64,000 nt of DNA from Sphingosinicella sp. (GTDB lineage: Bacteria; Pseudomonadota; Alphaproteobacteria; Sphingomonadales; Sphingomonadaceae), in assembly GCF_013911755.1 (NCBI RefSeq), contig NZ_JACESP010000023.1, forward strand, positions 1 through 64,000. Reading direction: 5' to 3'. Positions 44,891 to 52,277 of this stretch are shown one piece after another; the first letter of the stretch is position 1, and every line of letters starts with the position of its first letter. The notes below the pieces were generated by a model. That model made no database searches, was not told where the DNA came from, and saw only the letters and a program-made list of their open reading frames with translations. The position numbers and the translations under genes were made by a program.

Positions 44891-46525
44891 ATGAGCTTCA
44901 CATCGTTCGGAACGCGCGCCGCGCTTCTTGCAGGCGTGATGGTGCTGTCTGGCACGGCGTCGGCGCAGACGACGGACTACGATATCGTGATCCGCGGCGG
45001 GCGTGTGCTCGACGGTGCGGGCAATCCCTGGGTGAACGCCGATGTCGCCATCAAGGACGGGCGCATTGCTGCGGTCGGGGCGATCAAGGCCAAGGGCAAG
45101 CGCGAGATCGATGCGCGGGGGCGTTATGTTTCGCCAGGCTTCATCGACATGATGGACCAGTCGGGCCGGGTGCTGCCGGTGAACGGCGCGGCGGAGAACA
45201 AGCTGCGTCAAGGCGTCACCACCGTGCTGTCCGGCGAGGGCGGCACGCCGGTCGATGCCGCCGAGATTCCCGCCTATTTTTCAAAACTGGAAACACAGGG
45301 CATCGGGGTCAACTTCGGCAGCTATTACGCGACCTCCCAGGCGCGCGTTAAGGTGATGGGCGATGTCGCCGGTGCACCCACGAAGGCGCAGATGGAGGCG
45401 ATGAAGGCGGAGGTGGCCGCCGCGATGAAGGCGGGCGTGTTCGGCATAACGAGCGCGCTCATCTATCCGCCGAGCAGCTTCCAGACCACGGCCGACCTCG
45501 TTGAACTCGCCAAGGTGGCGGGCCAGTGCAACGGCTTTTACGCGACGCACATGCGCGACGAGAGCGCGAAACTGGTGCCCGCCATCGAGGAAGCCATCGA
45601 GATCGGCGAAAAGGGCGGCGTGAAGGTGGAAATCTACCACCTGAAAAACGCCTTCGCGCCGGCGTGGGGCACGGGCATGGCAAAGGCGGTCGCGACCATC
45701 GAGGCGGCGCGCAAGCGCGGCGTTGACGTGGCGGCAGACATGTATCCCTATCCGGCGGGCGGCACCGGGGTCGAGATCACCGTGCCGAACTGGGTGTGGG
45801 CGGACGGCGAGGAAAAAGGCCTCGAACGCCTGAAAGACCCCGCGATCCGCAAGAAACTGAAAGAGCAGCTCGCGGCGGGCTCGATGGAGGGTTGGTCGAA
45901 CCTCGTGGAAGCCTCCGGCGGCTGGGAGCGCGTTGTGCTCGCCAATTCGCACAGCGACAAGTACGCGCAGTTTCACGGCAAGAACTTCGTCGAGATCGGC
46001 AAGGCGCTCGGCCTCGATCCAGCCGACGCGGCGTGGGACATCGTGCTGAACGCCTATCCCAAGCGCTCGATGGCGCTCTATTTCATGATCGATGAGAAAG
46101 ACATCGAGATGGCGCTCCGCCAGCCCTGGACGAGCATCGGCAGCGATGCGGGCGCCGCGCTGAAACCTGGCGAGATCGATGACCTCGGCCTGCCGCATCC
46201 GCGCTCCTATGGCACATTCCCGCGCGTCATCGCAGAATATGTGAAGCGCCGCCCGGTGCTGACGCTGGAGGACGCCGTTCGCAAGATGACCGGCTGGCCC
46301 GCACAGCGCATGGGCCTCAGCGACCGCGGGCTTGTGCGGCAGGGCATGCGCGCGGACGTCGTCGTGTTCGACTACGAGGCGCTCGACGACGTGGCCAGCT
46401 GGACCAACCCGGTCGATTATCCCAAGGGCATCGACACCGTTATCGTCAACGGCCGCGTCGCGCTCGACAAGGGCAAGCTCGAAGATACGCGAGCGGGTGC
46501 CGTGCTGCGGCACAGCTGCAGCTAG
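44891..46525 (+). CDS. Second exported N-acyl-D-amino-acid deacylase family amidohydrolase
   Basis: This 544-residue paralogue of the deacylase at 36961-38625 also has a signal peptide (AALLAGVMVLSGTASA). It shows the same active-site pattern: Met88-Asp-Gln90 (PGFIDMMDQS) in place of HxH, Glu116 (SGEGGT), His220 (ATHMRDES), His250 (IYHLKNAF) and an Asp in IGSDAGA. The two proteins are clearly related but diverged, which suggests different acyl or side-chain preference. The ATG at 44891 has GGGAG eight bases upstream. It forms an operon with dgcN. Confidence 0.85.
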   Translation: MSFTSFGTRAALLAGVMVLSGTASAQTTDYDIVIRGGRVLDGAGNPWVNADVAIKDGRIAAVGAIKAKGKREIDARGRYVSPGFIDMMDQSGRVLPVNGAAENKLRQGVTTVLSGEGGTPVDAAEIPAYFSKLETQGIGVNFGSYYATSQARVKVMGDVAGAPTKAQMEAMKAEVAAAMKAGVFGITSALIYPPSSFQTTADLVELAKVAGQCNGFYATHMRDESAKLVPAIEEAIEIGEKGGVKVEIYHLKNAFAPAWGTGMAKAVATIEAARKRGVDVAADMYPYPAGGTGVEITVPNWVWADGEEKGLERLKDPAIRKKLKEQLAAGSMEGWSNLVEASGGWERVVLANSHSDKYAQFHGKNFVEIGKALGLDPADAAWDIVLNAYPKRSMALYFMIDEKDIEMALRQPWTSIGSDAGAALKPGEIDDLGLPHPRSYGTFPRVIAEYVKRRPVLTLEDAVRKMTGWPAQRMGLSDRGLVRQGMRADVVVFDYEALDDVASWTNPVDYPKGIDTVIVNGRVALDKGKLEDTRAGAVLRHSCS

Positions 46526-46567
46526 TCTCGCCTTGCGGCGCGGGCGTCGGCGCGCGAAAGTGGTTTC

Positions 46568-47299
46568 ATGACCACGACCACGATCGACCCCGCGCAGGCC
46601 CGGCTTTTCGACAGCATCGCCCATGAATGGTGGGATGCGGAGGGATCGTCGGGGCCGCTTCACAAGGTGAACCCGGTGCGCCTCGCGTTCATTCGCGAAC
46701 AGGCGCTGGCCCACTTCGGGCGCGATTCGCGGGACCGGGCGTGGCTTGCGGGGCTGGATGTGCTGGATATCGGCTGCGGCGGCGGCATCCTGGCCGAGCC
46801 GCTCGCCCGGCTCGGCGGGCGGGTGAAGGCGATCGACGCCGCGGCCGAAGCCATCGCGGTGGCGAAGGCGCACGCCGCGGATAGCGGCCTTGAAATCGAC
46901 TATCGCCAGTCCTCCGTGGAGGCGCTGGCGGAAGACGGGAAGTGCTTCGATCTTATCACCTGCATGGAGGTGGTCGAGCACGTCGCGGATGTTCCGGTTT
47001 TCCTTGCCGGTATTGCGCGGCTTCTGAAGCCCGGCGGACTCCTGGTATTCTCGACGCCGAACCGCACGGCGCTGTCCTATGCCACGCTGATCGTGGGTGC
47101 CGAATGGGTGCTACGCTTCATCCCGCGCGGCACGCACGACTGGAACCAGTTTCTGACGCCCGAGGAACTGACCGCCGCGCTGGAGGCCGCCGAACTCAAG
47201 GTTACGGAAACGCGCGGGATCGGCTTCCGCCCCTCGCGCGGCTTCGAACTGTCGGACGACCGCCGCATCAACTACATCGGCGCGGCGATCCACGCCTGA
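46568..47299 (+). CDS. ubiG: Ubiquinone biosynthesis O-methyltransferase
   Basis: This 243-residue SAM methyltransferase carries out both O-methylations in ubiquinone synthesis. It begins with the family-specific FDSIAHEWWDAEGSSGPLHKVNPVRLAFI (split here over residues 14-42), has motif I VLDIGCGGGILAEPLARLGG and ends with GFRPSRGFELSDDRRINYIG. It follows the deacylase gene by 42 bases. As far as I recall ubiG often lies beside lysC in alphaproteobacteria; here lysC is about 14 kb away. Confidence 0.93.
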   Translation: MTTTTIDPAQARLFDSIAHEWWDAEGSSGPLHKVNPVRLAFIREQALAHFGRDSRDRAWLAGLDVLDIGCGGGILAEPLARLGGRVKAIDAAAEAIAVAKAHAADSGLEIDYRQSSVEALAEDGKCFDLITCMEVVEHVADVPVFLAGIARLLKPGGLLVFSTPNRTALSYATLIVGAEWVLRFIPRGTHDWNQFLTPEELTAALEAAELKVTETRGIGFRPSRGFELSDDRRINYIGAAIHA

Positions 47300-47617
47300 C
47301 CGGCGGTCTTGCCGAATAGGGATATGTGTGCGGTAACGCGCGGATTCCCGGCCGTTCCGCGCCCGGACGCCCCCCGAAGTTGATGAAGTTGAGACATGCG
47401 CGCGCGCGATCGCGTACGCGGGCGCACATGCGCGCTGCCGTATGCGCGCGCGATCAGCGGCGTGAACGGTCGTTTGTTTCGGGATGGCTCTCAGTTCTCG
47501 CATGGGCGGTCTCAGCGAGGCGAACATGGGTCGCGGTTCGCGGAGAGCCTTTCAGGCGAAACCCTATTTGGGAAGACCCGGGACGACGGACCTCCGTCCT
47601 CCCCGGGCCGCCGTGCG
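47300..47617. other. Convergent intergenic region with short GC repeats
   Basis: These 318 bases separate the ends of ubiG and the LytTR regulator gene. I see no supported gene. ATGCGCGCGCGATC occurs twice as a direct repeat (47396-47409 and 47440-47453) around a further alternating GC stretch. GGAC/GTCC near 47587-47599 inside CCCGGG boxes could form a terminator for the minus-strand operon. Confidence 0.45.
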
Positions 47618-48415
47618 TTACAAAAACCGCGCCACCACATCCCGGTAGCTGCGGCTGACCTTCACCTCGGCGCCGGAGCCGAGCTTCAGGAAACATTCGC
47701 CGTTGGTGTGCGGTTTCACCTGCTTCACCTGGTCGAGATTGACGATCGTGGAACGGTGCACGCGCTTGAAGATGCGTGGGTCGAGCCGCTTTTCGAGGTC
47801 TTTCATCGTCTCGCGCAGGATCAGCGTATTGTCGCCGGTGTAGATGCACATGTAGTCGCCTGCCGCATCGATCCGTTCGATGCTTTCCACATCGACACGG
47901 AAAATCTGGCCGCGGTCCTTGATGTTGATCATGCGCTCGAAACGCGACGCGGCATGAGCTTCCGGGACTGGCTTGATGTCGGCGGCGGCGTTCGGCGCCA
48001 CTTCCTCGAGAAGCTCCCGCAGCCGGTCCTTTTCGGCACCGGCATTCTTTTCGGCCAGCCGCTGCCGCACGCGTTCCATCGTCGCGGCAAGGCGGGCTTC
48101 ATCCACCGGCTTCATCAGATAATCGACCGCGTGGGCATCGAAGGCCTTGAGCGCGAACTCATTGTAGGCCGTGACGAAGACCACGAGCGGCGGTTCGATG
48201 TCGGCGAGGCCGTTCACGACGGAAAAACCGTCGAAACCGGGCATCTGAATGTCGAGAAATACGACATCGGGTTTGTGCGTCTTGATCGCGCGGATGGCTT
48301 CGCGCCCGTTGGCACAACGCTCGATGATCTCGATGTCATCGAACGCTTCCAGCCGCATCTCAAGACCCTTGATGGCCAAAGGCTCATCGTCGACCAATAT
48401 GGTCCGGATCGTCAT
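47618..48415 (-). CDS. LytTR-family response regulator
   Basis: This 265-residue response regulator has a receiver domain (residues 1-120) with the acidic pocket LVDDEP and the phosphoacceptor Asp in VVFLDIQMPG. A C-terminal LytTR DNA-binding domain follows (ERIDAAGDYMCIYTG, RVHRSTIVNLDQVKQV). Its ATG overlaps the stop of the upstream sensor kinase by one base (TAATG), so the two form a coupled pair. Targets are unknown. Confidence 0.92.
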   Translation of the reverse strand: MTIRTILVDDEPLAIKGLEMRLEAFDDIEIIERCANGREAIRAIKTHKPDVVFLDIQMPGFDGFSVVNGLADIEPPLVVFVTAYNEFALKAFDAHAVDYLMKPVDEARLAATMERVRQRLAEKNAGAEKDRLRELLEEVAPNAAADIKPVPEAHAASRFERMINIKDRGQIFRVDVESIERIDAAGDYMCIYTGDNTLILRETMKDLEKRLDPRIFKRVHRSTIVNLDQVKQVKPHTNGECFLKLGSGAEVKVSRSYRDVVARFL

Positions 48416-49515
48416 TAAGCGTTCTCCTTGAGCCGAACATTGGCCGACTCGAACGGGATTTCAATGTTGGCGACGACCCCCTGCGGTACGTTGGATATCA
48501 TTTCGAACCGCTGGTCGTCGCCATAGGTCTGAAACAGTCTATCGCGAATATTGTTCAATCCGACCCCGGCGGACGGGACGAGTGCCGATCTTTCTGCGGT
48601 GAGCCCCGGTCCGTCGTCGCTGATCGAGATGAGCAGCCGGTCTCCGGAGACATGCGCGGCGACGACGATTTCGGCCCCTTCTTCTTGCGGCGTTACGGCA
48701 TATTTGATGGCGTTTTCGACAAGCGGCTGGAGGAGGAGCGAGGGCAGACGGCCCTGAAGTGCAGCTTCCTCGATGTCAAAGCGCGTGCGCAGCCGATCCT
48801 CGAAGCGCATCCTTTCGATCTCGAAATAAAGCTTCAGCGCCTCGATTTCCTGCGCCAGGCTCACGGTTTCCATAGGATCGCTGACGAGGCTGTAGCGCAG
48901 GAACGAGGACAGGCGCGAGAGCATCGTGTTCGCGCGCTCGGTTTCCTTCAGCAGCACCAGCGTCGAGATGCTGTTCAGCGTATTGAACAGGAAATGCGGG
49001 TTTAGCTGGTAGCGCAGCATCGCGAGCTGCGCGGCGCTCGCCTGACCCGACAGGATCAGTACGCGCTCCGACTGTTCATCGAGCAGCAGATAGTAATTGA
49101 TGCCGTAATAGAGCCCCGTCCATGCCGCGAGCACCGAGAGGTCGAGCAGGATCGCGCCGAAGAACTGGATGCCCTGGGGTTCGAACGTGGAGTTGTAGAA
49201 GCGCGCGTGCGCCCACACCTCGATCACCGAAAAAACGCCAGCCGCGAGCGCGACGAGCGTGAGTGTGAGGCTCCACACGAACACCGCACGCATCCGGATG
49301 ATGCGGCGGCAGGCGGCGGACATCAGCAGCGTGAGCGAAAAGCCCGTCGCCGTCGCGATCAGCGTCGGCACGATGTACGCGATGCCCATCGAGTTCGCGA
49401 GCCCGCCGAGCGCGCGCAGCACAAGATAAGCTGACCACCCGCCGATCTGGAGCACCCAGAAGGCGTGGTTTTTGTCGGCGAAAAAGCCCTGTTTGGGAAG
49501 CGGACCGAGTTTCAT
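48415..49515 (-). CDS. LytS/YpdA-type membrane sensor histidine kinase
   Basis: This 366-residue kinase has an N-terminal half with several membrane helices (residues 20-160) and a His_kinase domain with the phosphoacceptor in LNPHFLFNTLNSI. A HATPase domain follows (LVENAIKYAV, ISISDDGPGL, GVGLNNIRDRL). No periplasmic sensor domain is evident. It phosphorylates the LytTR regulator encoded directly downstream. A GTG precedes the ATG at 49515 and is a possible start. Confidence 0.9.
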   Translation of the reverse strand: MKLGPLPKQGFFADKNHAFWVLQIGGWSAYLVLRALGGLANSMGIAYIVPTLIATATGFSLTLLMSAACRRIIRMRAVFVWSLTLTLVALAAGVFSVIEVWAHARFYNSTFEPQGIQFFGAILLDLSVLAAWTGLYYGINYYLLLDEQSERVLILSGQASAAQLAMLRYQLNPHFLFNTLNSISTLVLLKETERANTMLSRLSSFLRYSLVSDPMETVSLAQEIEALKLYFEIERMRFEDRLRTRFDIEEAALQGRLPSLLLQPLVENAIKYAVTPQEEGAEIVVAAHVSGDRLLISISDDGPGLTAERSALVPSAGVGLNNIRDRLFQTYGDDQRFEMISNVPQGVVANIEIPFESANVRLKENA

Positions 49516-49574
49516 CACGCGAAGACTGCAACAATCGCTCGTAAAACGCGAGCGTGGAACTCAGGCCTCAAAAC

Positions 49575-49892
49575 TCAATCCTCGGGTGCGATGGTGACCT
49601 TCAGGCCGTCGAGCGCGTCGCTCATCTCGATCTGGCAGGAAAGCCGCGAACTGGCCTGCTTGTGATCCGACGAATCGAGGAGATCGTTCTCGTCTTCGCC
49701 GGGGCCGCCCACGGTGCCCATCCACGCATCATCCACGAACACGTGGCACGTCGCGCACGAGCAGCACCCGCCGCACAGCGCCAGAAGCTCATCGAAGCCG
49801 TTGTCGCGAATGGCTTCCATCACGGACAGGCCGCTTTCGGCTTCCACCGTCTTTTCCGAGCCGTCGCGCGATACGACAATCAGTTTCGGCAT
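49575..49892 (-). CDS. Adrenodoxin-type 2Fe-2S ferredoxin
   Basis: This 105-residue ferredoxin has the cluster ligands in [17 protein letters not shown] (Cys40, Cys46, Cys49) and a fourth Cys in RLSCQIEM. Two additional cysteines lie inside the loop (GGCCS). This type donates electrons to P450 enzymes or other oxygenases or takes part in iron-sulfur assembly. It is divergent from the DNA glycosylase gene with 82 bases between. Confidence 0.92.
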   Translation of the reverse strand: MPKLIVVSRDGSEKTVEAESGLSVMEAIRDNGFDELLALCGGCCSCATCHVFVDDAWMGTVGGPGEDENDLLDSSDHKQASSRLSCQIEMSDALDGLKVTIAPED

Positions 49893-49974
49893 CTCTTACC
49901 CCGTTCCCTCGACCTTTGGATTCGGGGAGCCTAATAGCGGCAAGACGAGCGTTGTCAAAAGGCATGAGCAGCGG

Positions 49975-50592
49975 ATGGGTCTGAGTGCGGAGCGCTTGAG
50001 GGAAGGCATCGACGCGATTGCGGCGCAGGACGCGCACGTCGCGGCGGCGCTGGTGCGTGCCGGCTATCCGGAGCCGCGCATCCGTGCACGGGGTTATGAA
50101 ACGCTGCTGCGCACCATTGTGGGCCAGCAAGTGAGCGTCGGCGCGGCGAACAGCATCTGGAACAAGCTTGCGGACGCGATCGGGGACATCGCCGACCCGC
50201 GCGCGCTGCTCGCCCGCTCCGCCGAGGAGCTGCGCGCGGCGGGACTGTCTCGGCAGAAAATCGGCTACGCCCAAAGCCTTGCCGGGCTTTCGGCTTCGGG
50301 CGAGATCGACTTCGCCAACCTGCCTGCCGACGACGAGGAGGCCATCGCGCTGCTGAGCGCCGTGAAGGGCATCGGGCGCTGGTCGGCGGAAATCTACCTG
50401 CTGTTCGCGGAAGGGCGCCCCGACATCTGGCCCGCCGGAGACCTCGCCGTGCAGATCGAGGTCGGCCGCATCAAGGGGCTTGCCGAACGGCCGAGCGAGC
50501 GGACGACGCGCGAGATCGCCGAGCTTTGGCGACCGCACCGCGGCGCGGCGGCGGTGTTCATGTGGCACCACTACAAGACCGAGGTGCTCTGA
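49975..50592 (+). CDS. DNA-3-methyladenine glycosylase II (AlkA-like)
   Basis: This HhH-GPD base-excision glycosylase of 205 residues removes alkylated bases. The helix-hairpin-helix is LLSAVKGIGRWSAEIYLLF and the catalytic Asp is in PAGDLAVQ. It lacks the AlkA N-terminal extension. The ATG at 49975 fits the family; the long frame upstream runs antisense through the ferredoxin gene and is not used. It is convergent with pdeM (12 bases apart), which is also a DNA repair gene. Confidence 0.87.
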   Translation: MGLSAERLREGIDAIAAQDAHVAAALVRAGYPEPRIRARGYETLLRTIVGQQVSVGAANSIWNKLADAIGDIADPRALLARSAEELRAAGLSRQKIGYAQSLAGLSASGEIDFANLPADDEEAIALLSAVKGIGRWSAEIYLLFAEGRPDIWPAGDLAVQIEVGRIKGLAERPSERTTREIAELWRPHRGAAAVFMWHHYKTEVL

Positions 50593-50604
50593 AGGGACCG
50601 TGCG

Positions 50605-51261
50605 TCAGGCGGCGAGGGGGAAGCGCAGCAGGCGGTCTTTGGTGGGCACCAGCGCGGTTGCCGGTCCCCCTGCGGCGCTGAGGATTGCGGGGTGATCGGC
50701 GGCAAGCCCGCCGGTGAGCGCCCCGAAGGCGGGCAGGATCAGCTTGCGCTCTGACATCACGAAGCAGCGGCGGCTGACCATGCGGCCGCGGCCGTGCACG
50801 CGAATCTTCGGATGGAAATGCCCGCTGATCTCGGGGAGCGCCGATCCGGGCTCCGCTTCGTGACGGAGCACGATGCCGTCCACTTCGACCTCCGCCCGGA
50901 CTTCACCGATACCATCCGCCTTCAGATCGTGGTTGCCGGTGATCCACACCCAGTCGACGCGGCCCTGGAGCGCGCAGAGCATATCCCGCGCCTTGCCGCC
51001 GAGCCGGCCGGGGCCGTCCGCGTCGTGGAAGCTGTCGCCGAGGCACCACAGCGTCGCGGCGCCTGTCGCGGCGATCAGCGCATCGAGGTCGGACAGCGTC
51101 TGCAGGCTGTCGTAGGGCGGCAGCATCTGGCCGAAACGCGCGAACCAGCTTGCCTTTTCGAAGTGCAGATCGGCGACGAGAAGCGCGCTGCGCGCGGGCC
51201 ACCAGAGCGCGCCCGCGGCGAGCGGAACCATCTGGTGGCCTGCGAACGAAAGGGGAACCAT
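50605..51261 (-). CDS. pdeM: Ligase-associated DNA damage response endonuclease PdeM
   Basis: This 218-residue metallophosphoesterase has VADLHFEKAS, LGDSFHD, GNHD and GHFHP, the full set of binuclear metal motifs. The family travels with an Lhr-like helicase and an ATP-dependent ligase in a DNA repair set; here the helicase is 1 kb upstream on the same strand. No ligase or associated exonuclease is in the window. The ATG at 51261 fits the family; the frame extends further upstream without support. Confidence 0.87.
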   Translation of the reverse strand: MVPLSFAGHQMVPLAAGALWWPARSALLVADLHFEKASWFARFGQMLPPYDSLQTLSDLDALIAATGAATLWCLGDSFHDADGPGRLGGKARDMLCALQGRVDWVWITGNHDLKADGIGEVRAEVEVDGIVLRHEAEPGSALPEISGHFHPKIRVHGRGRMVSRRCFVMSERKLILPAFGALTGGLAADHPAILSAAGGPATALVPTKDRLLRFPLAA

Positions 51262-51301
51262 GCAGGGGCTATGCCCCGGCGCGATGGCGCGATCAAGAGG
51301 G

Positions 51302-52234
51302 CTATTCGGCGCTGGCGAGCCGTGTGGCATCCTCGCGGCTGCTGTCGCCAGGCACGACAAAGCGCACTTTCCGCGTCGCGAAGTCCACCGCCACCTGATC
51401 GAAGGCGCGGAGCGTGTTCATGCCGAGCAGCATTGCCGGGCGTCTATCCAGACCGAGCTGACGGAAAACCGGCAGGTCGGCGAAGGCGATCGGCATACCG
51501 GTGAGCGTCACGCTGCCGAGGCGCATGTCGTTCACGACAGCGATCTCGGCGGGAACGGTGCCGCCCGCGACATCATAAAGCGTCGTGGGGAGCAGCAGGT
51601 CGGTCTTGCCGCGCTTCACCGCCGCCTTGCGCATCGCGAGATTTCCGACGCTGTGCTCGGCGCCGGTATCGATCACCACCGCGACCTTGCGGTGGCCGAT
51701 GGCGGCGTCGGCAAGGATGAGGCGGCCGAGGCGGCTGCGCGCGCGGATGACGATGGTGTCGCCGTCGTCCGCCTTGAGTTTGGGGGTATCCGCGGCAGGG
51801 GTCACCACGATCTTCTGCTGCGCGAAATCGATGAGGATCGCTTTGGATTGCAGGCTGTCGATGCCGAGCAGGCCTTCCGCGCCGAGGTTGCCGCGCTTCA
51901 GGATCGGCGCCTGCACGTTGCGGACGGGCGTACTCGTGACCGACAGCGACGGCACCGTCACGGTCTGGAAGCGCTGGGCGCCGCTGATGCTGTGGACTTC
52001 GGCGCTGCCTGTGCGGCCGAGGCCGAGCGTGTTCGCCAGTTCCTCCGACAGCACGGTGCGCTCCGCGCCGGTATCGACGACGAAATTGAAGGGGCCTTGC
52101 CCGCCGATGCTGACCGGCACGGTCATGCGGAGGGATTTGTCGGCGCCGAAATCGACGGCTTCGCTCGCAGGCGGCGGCGATGCCGGTTCGGTGGTTCCGG
52201 CGGCTAGCAGAACGGCAATTGCCAAGGCGTTCAT
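51302..52234 (-). CDS. Exported tandem retropepsin-like aspartic protease
   Basis: This 310-residue protein has a short N-terminal hydrophobic segment (ALAIAVLLAAGT) that may be a signal peptide. Two retropepsin-type half-barrels follow, each with its own catalytic motif: FVVDTGAERTVL and VVIDTGAEHSVG. Viral enzymes need two chains for one active site; here both halves are in one chain, pepsin-like. It sits between pdeM and the helicase gene on the same strand, though no repair role is evident. Confidence 0.82.
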   Translation of the reverse strand: MNALAIAVLLAAGTTEPASPPPASEAVDFGADKSLRMTVPVSIGGQGPFNFVVDTGAERTVLSEELANTLGLGRTGSAEVHSISGAQRFQTVTVPSLSVTSTPVRNVQAPILKRGNLGAEGLLGIDSLQSKAILIDFAQQKIVVTPAADTPKLKADDGDTIVIRARSRLGRLILADAAIGHRKVAVVIDTGAEHSVGNLAMRKAAVKRGKTDLLLPTTLYDVAGGTVPAEIAVVNDMRLGSVTLTGMPIAFADLPVFRQLGLDRRPAMLLGMNTLRAFDQVAVDFATRKVRFVVPGDSSREDATRLASAE

Positions 52235-52277
52235 GACGCGATCTCCCCGGCGGCGATTCTACGCTATATCGCGGCGT

